From Neptunomonas concharum (GTDB taxonomy: Bacteria > Pseudomonadota > Gammaproteobacteria > Pseudomonadales > Balneatricaceae): 64,000 nucleotides of DNA. The notes under the pieces were generated by a model. It worked only from the letters and a program-made list of their open reading frames with translations, was not told the DNA's origin and searched no databases. The stretch is taken from positions 186,001 to 250,000 of the forward strand of contig NZ_CP043869.1 of the NCBI RefSeq assembly GCF_008630635.1. Reading direction: 5' to 3'. Shown piece by piece: positions 18,543 through 28,143 of this stretch (the stretch's first letter is position 1; every line of letters begins with the position of its first letter). Both the position numbers and the translations under genes were made by a program.

Positions 18543-19766
18543 TTAAGGTGTGTCGTTCAATGCGTCATCAATCACCTGTACCCAATGACGAACGGGTTGC
18601 TCTAAGCCCGCTGACAGATGAGTTATGCAACCAATATTGGCAGATACATATTGGTCGGCTTGCGAATTTTTTAGCGCCTGAATCTTTTTCTGGCGTAACT
18701 CGGTTGCTAGTTCGGGTTGAAAGATCGAATAGGTTCCAGCCGAGCCGCAACACAGATGGTTGTCGCTTACCGGCTTGATATGAAATCCCATACGGCCAAG
18801 CAGTGTTTCCACTGAGCCTGCTAACCCCTGCCCATGTTGCAAGGAACAGGGGCACTGGAAGGCGAGACTGGCATCAGGGCGCACCGGTAGTGTTTCGATG
18901 GGCTCTTTGCTTAATACTTCCACCAGGTCTTTTGCCAGTTTGGCGACCTGTGCGGCTTTGTCTGCGTAAGCTGCATCCTCTTTGAGGAGCTTGCCGTATT
19001 CCTTTACGGTCGTACCGCAGCCGCTCGCCGTGATAATGATGGCTTCACACCCTTTCTCGATATATGGCCACCAAGCATCGATGTTTTGTCGCATAAAATC
19101 CAAGCCATCCTGCTGCCTATGAAGGTGGTAGCTGAGTGCACCACAGCAGCCAGCTTTGGGTGCTCGGATAAGCGAAATACCTAGCTTGTTGAGTACGCGT
19201 GCAGTGGCGGCATTAATATCAGGGGCGATGCCCGGTTGTACACAGCCTTCCAGAACCAGCATGGAGCGAGGGTGTTGCTTAGCAGGACGGTTACCTGACT
19301 GCTGCCGTGGCGGAATTGTTCGTGACAGCGATGAAGGTAACAACGGACGTATCAGTTGTGCACTGCGCAGCAGAGGCGTAAAGCGATGAGGAAAAGGCAA
19401 TACATTGAGAATAGCGTTTCTGAGTAGTCGCTGCTTCCAGTTACGTGGCACTTGTTGCTCGACTAAGGGTGCCCCAATCTCCAGTAAACGATGATACTCA
19501 ACATTGGAGGGGCAGGTGGTTTCGCAAGCTCGACAGTTAAGACAGCTATCCAAATGCTGTTGGGTGCTTTGCGTGACTGGATTGTCCTCTAGTAACTGCT
19601 TAAGCAGGTAGATACGTCCTCGTGGGCTATTTAGCTCATTGCCGGTCAGGTTATATGTTGGGCATGTGGCTAAGCAGAAACCACAATGCACGCACTTGCG
19701 CAGAATCGCTTCGGCTTCTTGGCCTTGGGGGCTATTTTTTAGTGATGAAGCGATATTAGTCTGCAC
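18543..19766 (-). CDS. glcF: Glycolate oxidase iron-sulfur subunit
   Basis: The 407-residue protein carries two N-terminal ferredoxin motifs, CVHCGFCLATCP and CLNCRACETTCP, and two C-terminal cysteine-rich CCG domains (GCCGALSYH, LCCGSAGTYSIF). This is the GlcF layout: it accepts electrons from the GlcD/GlcE flavoprotein and passes them to the membrane quinone pool. It lies 23 bases after glcE in the same operon. The same architecture serves related 2-hydroxyacid oxidases, so the substrate glycolate is likely but not proven. Confidence 0.92.
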   Translation of the reverse strand: MQTNIASSLKNSPQGQEAEAILRKCVHCGFCLATCPTYNLTGNELNSPRGRIYLLKQLLEDNPVTQSTQQHLDSCLNCRACETTCPSNVEYHRLLEIGAPLVEQQVPRNWKQRLLRNAILNVLPFPHRFTPLLRSAQLIRPLLPSSLSRTIPPRQQSGNRPAKQHPRSMLVLEGCVQPGIAPDINAATARVLNKLGISLIRAPKAGCCGALSYHLHRQQDGLDFMRQNIDAWWPYIEKGCEAIIITASGCGTTVKEYGKLLKEDAAYADKAAQVAKLAKDLVEVLSKEPIETLPVRPDASLAFQCPCSLQHGQGLAGSVETLLGRMGFHIKPVSDNHLCCGSAGTYSIFQPELATELRQKKIQALKNSQADQYVSANIGCITHLSAGLEQPVRHWVQVIDDALNDTP

Positions 19767-19789
19767 GTATTATTCCATCGATGTATCGA

Positions 19790-20869
19790 TTACAAATCAG
19801 GGTAGAGTCGGCCGGGATTAAGAATGCGAGCAGGATCAAAACTCGCTTTAATTCGTTGGCTTAGCTGTAACAGCGGGCGGCTCAAGGGGTGAAACTGAGT
19901 TGATTTTTGAACAGCTCGATCTATCGTAGTGACGTGTCCTCCGTGAGAAGTTGTCCACTCAATTAGGTCGTTATCATGTGGCCGCACCCAACGTTGTGCA
20001 CCTCCCCACTCGATCAGTTGATCAGTTACTAAGTGCTCAGGAATAGCGGGTGCTGCTGGTGGTAGGGATAGCCTGATATAGTTGTCTGTCGAATGAAAAA
20101 AAGCGTGCTGCTGCTCTTTTAGTTGTTGCCATAGAGGAGCTGTCGCCGGTAACTCACCTCCTATTTTCAAAGCAGCAGCACGTACGCCAGGTTCTGTACC
20201 GGATAAGCGAATACTCAGCTGATTGTTATGTAGTAGAGTGGCGGATATCGGGAGCGGTTGACGCCCTAGTTGGCTTAGCAATGTTTGCATCTGCTGCTGA
20301 TTGCACTGTAGCTGCTGGGTTTGCTCGAAAGCCGGTTTCGGAACCACCTTCAAGCTAATATCGAGCAGTACACCGAGGGTGCCTTGAGCACCGCACATCA
20401 GTCTTGATACATCGTAACCGGCGACGTTTTTCATGACCTGCCCGCCAAAGCGCAGAATCTCTCCCTTACCGTTAATCATGGTGACGCCCAGTACAAAGTC
20501 ACGAACAGCTCCGCTATAGGGGCGCCTTGGGCCAGATAAGCCACAAGCAATCGTCCCGCCGAGTGTGGCGGTGGGTGAAAAGTAGGGTGGCTCAAATCCT
20601 AGCATTTGCTCTTGTTCTGCTAGAGTGCTCTCAATGACATGCAGGGGCGTTCCTGCTTTTGCAGTAATCACAAGTTCAGAGGGCTCGTAGTTAATAATCC
20701 CCTGTAACTGATTAACCGATAAGGGTTTACCTTCAACGTGGCGGCCATAAAACGCCTTACTACCGCCGCCGATAATGCGAAGTGGTTGTGCATGAAGAAA
20801 AGCTTGTCTGACTTGATCTGCAAGCTCTTGAGCCGTGGGTGACGAGTGTGCCAAGTCTATGGATTGCAT
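19790..20869 (-). CDS. glcE: Glycolate oxidase FAD-binding subunit
   Basis: The 359-residue protein is the shorter FAD_binding_4 subunit of the glycolate oxidase complex. PLRIIGGGSKAFYG and the FAD-pyrophosphate segment PYFSPTATLGGTIACGLSGPRRPYSGAVRDFVLG are visible, followed by KNVAGYDVSRLMCGAQGTLGVL. It has the GlcE length and lacks the C-terminal EHGIGLEK motif found in GlcD, as is normal for GlcE. It starts two bases after the glcD stop and is probably translated together with it. Confidence 0.92.
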   Translation of the reverse strand: MQSIDLAHSSPTAQELADQVRQAFLHAQPLRIIGGGSKAFYGRHVEGKPLSVNQLQGIINYEPSELVITAKAGTPLHVIESTLAEQEQMLGFEPPYFSPTATLGGTIACGLSGPRRPYSGAVRDFVLGVTMINGKGEILRFGGQVMKNVAGYDVSRLMCGAQGTLGVLLDISLKVVPKPAFEQTQQLQCNQQQMQTLLSQLGRQPLPISATLLHNNQLSIRLSGTEPGVRAAALKIGGELPATAPLWQQLKEQQHAFFHSTDNYIRLSLPPAAPAIPEHLVTDQLIEWGGAQRWVRPHDNDLIEWTTSHGGHVTTIDRAVQKSTQFHPLSRPLLQLSQRIKASFDPARILNPGRLYPDL

Positions 20870-20871
20870 CG

Positions 20872-22359
20872 TTAAAAGCGCTCCAAGTGAGGGAACGGCA
20901 TATCGCCATGATGCACATGCATCGCATTAAACTCAGCACAGCGAGCGAGCGTGGGTATCTGTTTACCGGGATTGAGTAGTTGCTTGTCATCAAAAGCGCG
21001 TTTGAGCGCATGGAACTGTTGTAGCTCAGAGCTTGAGAACTGCAGACACATCTGATTGATTTTCTCCAAGCCGATACCGTGCTCACCTGAAATGGTACCG
21101 CCCACTTCAATACAGAGTTCAAGGATACGCGTACCCAGTTCGAAAGCGCGTTGGTGCTGGGACTCATCAGAGGAATCAAAAAGAATAGAGGGATGCATGT
21201 TACCGTCACCTGCATGAAACACATTGACGACCTGTAACTGATACTCTTCGGCTAACTGATTAATCTGGTTCCACACTTGTGAGAGTGCGCGCCGAGGGAT
21301 AGTACCGTCCATAATATAATTATCCGGTGCAAGCCTAGCGAGCGCGGGAAAAGCCGCTTTTCTGGCTGCCCATATGCGTTTGCTCTCGACAGCATTGCTG
21401 GCGATCTGAATATCGTCGGCATTCAGAGCTCTAAAGATACGAATGACGCGGTTTAATTCGTCTTCAACGTCAGCAGCGCTGCCATCCAGCTCACAAATAA
21501 TGACCGCAGCGGCGTCCACCGGATAGCCTGCGTGCATAAGCTCTTCAATGGCGCGAATACCTGTTTGGTCGATCATTTCTAGCCCGGCAGGGATGATGCC
21601 TGCGCCAATAACCGCCGCAATAGCATGGCCGGCATCTTCAATCGTGGCAAAAGCCGCTAGCATCACTTTTTTGTACTCAGGGATAGGCAGCAGTTTTACT
21701 CGGATCTTGACGACGATCCCCAGCAGGCCTTCGGAGCCGGTCATAACGGCAGTTAGGTCATATCCCGCGGCATCCAGTGCTGCGCTGCCTAGCGTAATCA
21801 GCTCCCCTTCGATAGTCACAATCTCGAGTTCGAGCACATTGTGTACCGTTAGCCCGTACTTCAAACAGTGAACGCCGCCAGCGTTTTCGGCAACATTGCC
21901 TCCGACCGAGCACGCCAGTTGGGAGGATGGATCAGGGGCAAAGTAGAGATTGTAGGGCGCTGTGGCATCGGATACGGCTTGGTTGCGAACCCCCGGGCCA
22001 ATCAGCGCCGTTCGGTTATCCAAATCGATGTTATGGATCTGATCAAACCTACTCATCCCGAGTAATACACCGTTTTCAACGGGCATGGAGCCCGCCGTTA
22101 AGCCGGTACCTGCACCCCGCGCTACCACGGGAATATCTAACTGGTAGCAGCAGCGCATCACGTGTTGAACCTGCTCGATCGTCTCGGGCAGTACGGTTAA
22201 CAGCGGTAGTTGGCGCATGGTGGTGAAGGCATCACACTCGAAAGCGCGTAGTTGCTCAATCTCAGTAATGATCGCTGCTGTCGGTATCTGTTGGCCGAGC
22301 ATAGCAACAAGGCTCTTTAGCAGGTGCTCTCGGTGGTTATGCTCGACGCTGATAGTCAT
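20872..22359 (-). CDS. glcD: Glycolate oxidase catalytic FAD subunit
   Basis: GlcD oxidises glycolate (and often D-lactate) to the 2-oxoacid. The N-terminal FAD domain shows PVVARGAGTGLTAGSMP and AGGVHCLKYGLTVHNVL; ALTAVMTGSEGLLGIV-type sequence follows; the C-terminal domain has VVNVFHAGDGNMHPSILFD and GTISGEHGIGLEK, the flavin and substrate contacts of this oxidase family. The frame opens at 22422, but the ATG at 22359 gives 495 residues, the family start, and lies 19 bases after the dioxygenase stop with GGA about 10 bases upstream. It is the second gene of the operon. Confidence 0.93.
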   Translation of the reverse strand: MTISVEHNHREHLLKSLVAMLGQQIPTAAIITEIEQLRAFECDAFTTMRQLPLLTVLPETIEQVQHVMRCCYQLDIPVVARGAGTGLTAGSMPVENGVLLGMSRFDQIHNIDLDNRTALIGPGVRNQAVSDATAPYNLYFAPDPSSQLACSVGGNVAENAGGVHCLKYGLTVHNVLELEIVTIEGELITLGSAALDAAGYDLTAVMTGSEGLLGIVVKIRVKLLPIPEYKKVMLAAFATIEDAGHAIAAVIGAGIIPAGLEMIDQTGIRAIEELMHAGYPVDAAAVIICELDGSAADVEDELNRVIRIFRALNADDIQIASNAVESKRIWAARKAAFPALARLAPDNYIMDGTIPRRALSQVWNQINQLAEEYQLQVVNVFHAGDGNMHPSILFDSSDESQHQRAFELGTRILELCIEVGGTISGEHGIGLEKINQMCLQFSSSELQQFHALKRAFDDKQLLNPGKQIPTLARCAEFNAMHVHHGDMPFPHLERF

Positions 22360-22378
22360 GTGGCGTGATCCGATTTGT

Positions 22379-23350
22379 TTAGCGCTTAGGGATGCCGTTA
22401 CGTCCAGGGAAATCGGGAGCAAGTTCTCTGGCGTTAGGCATTTTTAGCCACAGTCGGTATAGCAGTCGTCTACGCTCCAGCTCATCGTAGTCTTCGAAGC
22501 TGGTGCGTGAATGGAAAATCGTATAATTGTTTGCGAACTGGATATCACCGGGTTCCATCATCATATCTAAGCGAATATCCGGATCGTTTAACGTCGAATC
22601 AATCAGGTCTAACGCTTCTACTTCTACGTTTGATAGCGGTAGTCCTGCATTCTCTTGAGCGATCTCAATATATTGGCGTAGGTATCGAGCGCTTAATTTG
22701 CCTTTGTGGTAACTAAAGATTGGCGTTAAGCCGGGATCTCCGTCATTAAGATGCTCTAAGAGGAACAGGCGGTGCAGCAAGCCAAGATATTCTGGGTGCT
22801 TTTCCAGAATTTCATTGTAAAGAGTCATCGCACTGGAAAGGCTGCTCATGCCTCCTGATTTAGCTTTGCGCAGAGAGAGCAAACCAACCACGTCGGATAG
22901 ATCAGCGTGATAAGGCAGATATTCGTTTGTTTCATACACACGAACGTTTCTCGTATTGATCTCCCCAATATTTCTGACATGTCCGAGCATATCGCCTTTG
23001 ATATTTTGAGAAACCGGCGTGCCCATGTGCAGACCTAAGCCGTAGTAAATAATCGCGGCTTCATCATCGGTGTATCGCTCGATAGGTAAACCGCGAATTA
23101 AGATAAAGCCTTTGCCGTTTTCCAGCTCCTCATTGAAATAAGCAATTTCTTCTGCGAGCTCAGTAATCGGAAAATCTTCTTTGGTGAAATCAGGAACTTT
23201 TAGTCCTTTCTCTTTGACCTTCTCTAAGGCTTTTTCGAGAACGCTGATAGATTCATCAGACCAATGATAAATCCATGAGCCGTCATCCTTAATATCCTTA
23301 CCTTTCCACGCTGATGGACCTTTAATTTTCTCTTTATGAATGACGCTCAT
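22379..23350 (-). CDS. TauD/TfdA-family Fe(II)/2-oxoglutarate-dependent dioxygenase
   Basis: This 323-residue protein has the TauD-like double-stranded beta-helix pattern: GFILIRGLPIERYTDDE, then YHADLSDVVGLLSLR with the iron ligands His148 and Asp150, MEPGDIQFANNYTIFHSRT with the distal ligand His280, and RRRLLYRLWL with the 2-oxoglutarate-binding arginine, Arg299. The catalytic set therefore looks complete, so the enzyme should hydroxylate or cleave an organic substrate using oxygen and 2-oxoglutarate. The substrate is unknown. It is the first gene of the operon with glcDEF and the TRAP-binding protein, divergent from a LysR gene, and its start at 23350 is the natural family start. Confidence 0.85.
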   Translation of the reverse strand: MSVIHKEKIKGPSAWKGKDIKDDGSWIYHWSDESISVLEKALEKVKEKGLKVPDFTKEDFPITELAEEIAYFNEELENGKGFILIRGLPIERYTDDEAAIIYYGLGLHMGTPVSQNIKGDMLGHVRNIGEINTRNVRVYETNEYLPYHADLSDVVGLLSLRKAKSGGMSSLSSAMTLYNEILEKHPEYLGLLHRLFLLEHLNDGDPGLTPIFSYHKGKLSARYLRQYIEIAQENAGLPLSNVEVEALDLIDSTLNDPDIRLDMMMEPGDIQFANNYTIFHSRTSFEDYDELERRRLLYRLWLKMPNARELAPDFPGRNGIPKR

Positions 23351-23407
23351 TGTCTATTCCTCTGAAAAGCCAGATTGTTATTATTTGATGCCGTCTATAC
23401 CAGCTGG

Positions 23408-23437
23408 TGACTTAATCCACAGCTATGTATTAAGTCA
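23408..23437. promoter_or_regulatory. Inverted repeat in the divergent dioxygenase/LysR promoter region
   Basis: A perfect 9-bp inverted repeat, TGACTTAAT with 12 bases then ATTAAGTCA, lies 58 bases upstream of the dioxygenase start and 124 bases upstream of the LysR gene. Size and position fit an operator or recognition site for the divergent LysR protein; binding is inferred. Confidence 0.45.
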
Positions 23438-23486
23438 GGAAGAAAGCGATTTAAATTACTGTAATCATCATTTTATATAATTAAAA

Positions 23487-23512
23487 ATACATATTGATTA
23501 TGGTATTCCATA
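23487..23512. promoter_or_regulatory. Candidate LysR/NAC-type site upstream of the LysR gene
   Basis: ATA at 23487-23489 and TAT at 23499-23501 are separated by nine bases, the spacing described for NAC-type LysR regulators. A TATGG-N4-CCATA palindrome (23499-23512) overlaps it. The region is AT-rich, so chance occurrence is possible. Confidence 0.3.
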
Positions 23513-23561
23513 TAAAATAAATATGGTCAGAATAAGCTAACGTGATGAATGGAGCGGTGGC

Positions 23562-24488
23562 ATGAAACTCAACCAATTGAAGTACTTCCTTAAAATCGCA
23601 GAACTTGGCAGTGTTTCCGCGGCATCACGGCAACTATATATCGCTCAGCCGGCTTTGAGTCACCAAGTAGCTTCTTTGGAGAAAGAGCTTGAGGTTGAAC
23701 TGTTCACCCGAACAGTCAAAGGTGTTCAACTTACAACGGCAGGAGAAAAGCTGTTGCATCATGCCGGGTTGATCCTGCGACAGGCTGAGAATGCCCGAGC
23801 GGATGTTATCTCTAACGAATTTTCGCCCAGAGGAGAGGTGCGCCTTGTGATCGATGCTTCCAAGGCTTATACCCTGTTACCCCTACTGGTTACTGAGACT
23901 GAAAATCGTTTTCCTGAAGTGCAATTGAATGTGTTTGATGCCATGAGTTTGGTGGCTGCACAGCAGATCGCTGATGGTAAGGTCGATCTTGGTTTAATCC
24001 CGAATGCTGCTGATCTTAGCGGTGTCGAGGTGTTGCCTGTCTATCGTGAATCGCTATGTCTTGTGGGTAAAAACCTGAATACGTCCAAGGAGCACGAGAC
24101 TATCTTGTTTGAAGAGTTGGCGGATTATCCTCTGGTTGCGCCTTCTCGACCGCATAATATTCGATTGCATATTGAGCAGGCCGCTTTGGAAGCGCGTCGC
24201 CCATTAGATATTCGATACGAGCAAAATACGGGGTTAGGACTGCGCTGCTTAATTAACAGCGGAATTGCCAATGCGATTATTCCACGTGATGTGATGAATG
24301 CTGAGTTGCAGCGGGGAGAGCTTCGTGCCTTGAAGATTATTCAGCCGAGTATCGAGAGAATTCACTCATTGGTGCGCTTGAAAGACCGTCCTGTGACAAC
24401 CGCTTGTCGTGCTTTGGAGGCTTTACTCGTCGAGCTGATTGGTAAGCTCTGTGAACAGGGATTACTAGATGGAGAGACTTTGAGTTAG
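23562..24488 (+). CDS. LysR-family transcriptional regulator (NAC-like)
   Basis: The 308-residue protein has an N-terminal LysR helix-turn-helix (MKLNQLKYFLKIAELGSVSAASRQLYIAQPALSHQ read in parts) closest by eye to the NAC/Cbl-like group with YIAQPALSHQV, followed by a periplasmic-binding-like effector domain. It is divergent from the dioxygenase-glcDEF-dctP operon with a 211-base shared promoter region that carries inverted repeats, so it is very probably the operon regulator. The effector is unknown. It ends in front of a terminator shared with the convergent ferredoxin gene. Confidence 0.88.
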   Translation: MKLNQLKYFLKIAELGSVSAASRQLYIAQPALSHQVASLEKELEVELFTRTVKGVQLTTAGEKLLHHAGLILRQAENARADVISNEFSPRGEVRLVIDASKAYTLLPLLVTETENRFPEVQLNVFDAMSLVAAQQIADGKVDLGLIPNAADLSGVEVLPVYRESLCLVGKNLNTSKEHETILFEELADYPLVAPSRPHNIRLHIEQAALEARRPLDIRYEQNTGLGLRCLINSGIANAIIPRDVMNAELQRGELRALKIIQPSIERIHSLVRLKDRPVTTACRALEALLVELIGKLCEQGLLDGETLS

Positions 24489-24537
24489 TTGTATACCCTA
24501 CATCGATAAGATGTTTGGCAATAGGAACGGGGATGAT

Positions 24538-24559
24538 AAAAACCCTGCCGAAGCAGGGT
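24538..24559 (-). terminator. Terminator after the ferredoxin gene
   Basis: Stem ACCCTGC / GCAGGGT with a four-base loop (TTCG on the minus strand), followed on the minus strand by TTTTT. It lies between the convergent LysR and ferredoxin genes. Confidence 0.8.
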
Positions 24560-24575
24560 CTTAGCACAGCAGCGT

Positions 24576-24839
<264 letters not shown>

Positions 24840-24862
24840 TCACAAGGTTTCACGGTTCGGGG

Positions 24863-25405
<543 letters not shown>

Positions 25406-25449
25406 TTATCGGAATTATAACAGTGGTACAAATACAATAATGGAATGTG

Positions 25450-25463
25450 TTGATCTTAATCAG
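25450..25463. promoter_or_regulatory. FNR/ANR-like box upstream of the M48 protease gene
   Basis: TTGATCTTAATCAG differs from the FNR consensus TTGAT-N4-ATCAA at only the last base. It lies 57 bases before the M48 gene start, a suitable distance for an activator. An AT-rich palindrome (TATAAAAA / TTTTTATA, 25465-25484) follows it. Binding is inferred. Confidence 0.35.
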
Positions 25464-25519
25464 TTATAAAAAATAATTTTTATATTTCCATTAAGAATAT
25501 AAGGGTATCGGTATCAAAG

Positions 25520-26794
25520 ATGAATAAATTGAAAATTCGAGTACAAAATATACCAGTACTGTTGGGGTGCTTAGCGCTGGTGGGGCTGCTAACCGGCTGT
25601 GAAGCGATGCGTTCTGTTGATCAAGGGTTGTACAATGCAACAGAGGCAATCAGTGAGCGTGATCGAATAACAGGGCAGCGCACGCTCAGTACTGCAAGTC
25701 GAGGGCAGCAGATTGCGCAGGGCAATGCGGTGGTGGAGCAGTTCATAGCGGCCGAAAACAAAGCCGGTCGTAAGGTTAATGGTGAATTAAACCGCAAGGC
25801 TTACGAACGGCTCGTTCGTGTGTTTGATCGTATCCACAGAATAAGCCATCTTAGCAAAGAAAGGTGGCGCCCAATCTTGATCGACAAATCGTCTTTTAAC
25901 GCATTTACGACAGGTGGTACCTACATCGTTGTTCATCTGGGGTTGATGGAGCAGCTGTCTGATGATGCTGAACTGGCGGCTGTGCTAGGTCATGAGATAG
26001 CTCATACGGTGGCAAATCATGTTTTTGAGCGGCAAACTCACCAGACCGCCGCGTTAATCGCTGGCTCAGAAGCTGCCCGACAGGGCGGTTATCAGGCAGC
26101 ATTTACCCATGAACGGGAAATCGAAGCAGATGAAGTAGGCATTCTGTATTCTGCTCTTGCAGGGTTTGATCCTTATGCCGCTAGCCGTATTTGGGAACGT
26201 CAGTACCGCAAAGAAGGGAGCGCGCGGGGGCTGTTTTTCCACGATCATCCCGTTAACCCTGAGCGGGCATTATTGACTCGTCGGGTTGCCGATAAAGTAA
26301 AAGCTTACTACCGCAAAGGACAGCAAAATCCAAACTATGCCGCTTTACTAGAAAGTAATGTTTTATGGCAAAAACAGAATGAAACAGCCAAAGCAGGTGA
26401 AGGAGGCGGCCTCTCTGCTTTCTTGGGTACGGCTCTGGGTGCTTACGTACAGCATCAAGAAACTAAGCAGGAGGCTAATAGGCAAGCGCAACAAATCAAA
26501 GTGATGCAGGCACTCAATTCAAACATTAAAGCGCTGGGTGAGCAGGTCATTAATCAGACTTCATGGCAGGTGGTTTGGCAAAATCGTAATAACGTAGCGC
26601 TTAAGGATGTTGTGATGGGGGTTCTGATTCGAGATTCACAGGGAAAAACACGCCGTCATGTTGTGCATATTCCCGGTGTCATTCGCCCGGGTGCGCGTTT
26701 TATCGGGAAGTTTCAATTATCAGACCTGACAATACCGCAGCTAAAAAAGATGCAGTTAAAGTACTACTTAGATGATGCGAAAGCCTATCGTTAA
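25520..26794 (+). CDS. M48-family zinc metalloprotease lipoprotein
   Basis: The 424-residue protein has a signal peptide ending in the lipobox LLTGC (cysteine near residue 27), so it is probably a lipid-anchored periplasmic protein. The zinc site is the HEIAH motif at residues 158-162 (LGHEIAHTVANHVF) with the downstream EREIEADEVGI glutamate, as in M48 peptidases of the LoiP/BepA type. The C-terminal 100 residues after GGGLSAFLGTALGAYVQHQE form an extra glycine-rich and beta-rich region not seen in short M48 proteins. It probably takes part in envelope protein quality control. It is a single-gene unit between coaD (divergent) and a TetR gene. Confidence 0.85.
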   Translation: MNKLKIRVQNIPVLLGCLALVGLLTGCEAMRSVDQGLYNATEAISERDRITGQRTLSTASRGQQIAQGNAVVEQFIAAENKAGRKVNGELNRKAYERLVRVFDRIHRISHLSKERWRPILIDKSSFNAFTTGGTYIVVHLGLMEQLSDDAELAAVLGHEIAHTVANHVFERQTHQTAALIAGSEAARQGGYQAAFTHEREIEADEVGILYSALAGFDPYAASRIWERQYRKEGSARGLFFHDHPVNPERALLTRRVADKVKAYYRKGQQNPNYAALLESNVLWQKQNETAKAGEGGGLSAFLGTALGAYVQHQETKQEANRQAQQIKVMQALNSNIKALGEQVINQTSWQVVWQNRNNVALKDVVMGVLIRDSQGKTRRHVVHIPGVIRPGARFIGKFQLSDLTIPQLKKMQLKYYLDDAKAYR

Positions 26795-26872
26795 TTCTAT
26801 TTTACAAGGTCGATAAGCCATCTCGGATAAGCTAGACTGTTGCCAAACCTAGCGATAAAAAAGGAGTCTGTT

Positions 26873-27499
26873 TTGGCGCGTCGTTCGCGGGAGGAAGCAG
26901 AGCAAACCCGGCAGTTGTTATTGGAAACTGCTCTTAGGCATTACGCAACCTATGGTATTCATCAGACGAGCTTGAAAGCCATTGCAGCGGATGCAGGTGT
27001 CACTCATGGTGCACTCTATTGGCATTTCAAAAATAGAGATGATCTCATAGTCGCGTTGGCGTCTACGTATACGTTGCCTTTTGAGCGTGCTTATATGGAG
27101 CACCTTCAGGCTATTGATCAGGATGCATTGAGTGCGCTAGCAGGCTTTCTTACAGATACTGCCAAGGTTGTTCTTAGAGAAACGCAGGCGAGCTTTACCT
27201 TCTCTGTATTTTATCAGCGACGAGCAGAGCTACCTGAAGTCCCCGCCTTAAATGAGATACTCCAGTCTGAGCGGATGCTTTGGCTGGATTATATCGACCG
27301 ATTTTTAAAGCAGGCACGTAAACAAAAGCAGATTCGTAAAAAGACTAAGTCACAGCCTATGGCTGAAGTATTGTTAAGCCAAATGTTTGGCTTATTAATC
27401 CTCTGCCTATGGAGTGAAGACGAGTCTGCCCCTGTGAGCACGCTTATCGCTACGGGTATCGAGAATGCTATACGCGGTTTAGATGCGACTAAAGACTAA
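26873..27499 (+). CDS. TetR-family transcriptional regulator (AcrR-like)
   Basis: The 208-residue protein starts MARRSREEAEQTRQLLLETALRHY, the usual AcrR/TtgR-like beginning, and has the helix-turn-helix TSLKAIAADAGVTHGALYWHFKNRDDLI. The C-terminal ligand domain resembles efflux-pump repressors. I chose the TTG at 26873 because AAAAAGGAG lies 6 bases before it; a TTG at 26840 has no ribosome site. No efflux pump genes lie next to it, so its target is unclear. Its last four bases overlap the convergent rsmD. Confidence 0.85.
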   Translation: MARRSREEAEQTRQLLLETALRHYATYGIHQTSLKAIAADAGVTHGALYWHFKNRDDLIVALASTYTLPFERAYMEHLQAIDQDALSALAGFLTDTAKVVLRETQASFTFSVFYQRRAELPEVPALNEILQSERMLWLDYIDRFLKQARKQKQIRKKTKSQPMAEVLLSQMFGLLILCLWSEDESAPVSTLIATGIENAIRGLDATKD

Positions 27500-28134
27500 A
27501 GAGTCTGATCAGTGTCTGCGATAGCTTCACGATAGAGTAGACGATAGGTGACCTGTCCCGCGGTCTTTTCACGGTGGGGCTGCCAGTTCGAGGGCAGCAA
27601 TAGCTGCTTAATCTCTGATTCTGCTTCAATATAGATAACCGCATTGTCGGCTAGTAAATTCTTGCTCTCGAGCAATTCGCAAATGACAGGCAGCATATCT
27701 TTTCTAAAAGGTGGGTCGAGAAAGACCAAGTCATAACGGGGTTCGTTATCTGTTTGACGGCCTTCAAGCCAAGTCATGGCAGACGTGGCGATCACTTCAC
27801 CTCGTTGGCTTTTAAGAGTGTTCAGGTTGTTTTGCAGCTGCTTAGCTACTTCCGGTGACTGATCAACAAAGGTTACGGAAGCTGCACCTCTGGATAGTGC
27901 TTCTAAGCCTAATGCGCCACTGCCTGCAAAAAGATCTAAGCAGCGTGCTCCGGGAGTAGTATTTTGTAGCCAATTAAAAAGGGTCTCTCGGACGCGATCA
28001 GGTGTTGGCCGAAGACCTTCAATATCGGGAAAAGGCACCCGTCGACTCCGCCATTCACCACCAATAATACGAAGCATGGGAGCATGGCCTTTTGAGGAAG
28101 ATTGCTGGGGTCTTGGTGGGTGTTTACGTGGCAT
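27496..28134 (-). CDS. rsmD: 16S rRNA (guanine(966)-N(2))-methyltransferase
   Basis: RsmD methylates G966 of 16S rRNA. The 212-residue protein has LRIIGGEWRSRRVPFPD, the PTPDRVRETLFNWL start of the SAM-binding domain, LDLFAGSGALGLEALSRGA (motif I), and the catalytic YDLVFLDPPF motif. It lies 9 bases downstream of the M16-like gene, as rsmD does next to M16-like genes and ftsY in Pseudomonas; here ftsY is missing from that interval. Confidence 0.92.
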   Translation of the reverse strand: MPRKHPPRPQQSSSKGHAPMLRIIGGEWRSRRVPFPDIEGLRPTPDRVRETLFNWLQNTTPGARCLDLFAGSGALGLEALSRGAASVTFVDQSPEVAKQLQNNLNTLKSQRGEVIATSAMTWLEGRQTDNEPRYDLVFLDPPFRKDMLPVICELLESKNLLADNAVIYIEAESEIKQLLLPSNWQPHREKTAGQVTYRLLYREAIADTDQTL

Positions 28135-28143
28135 AACTTGTGT

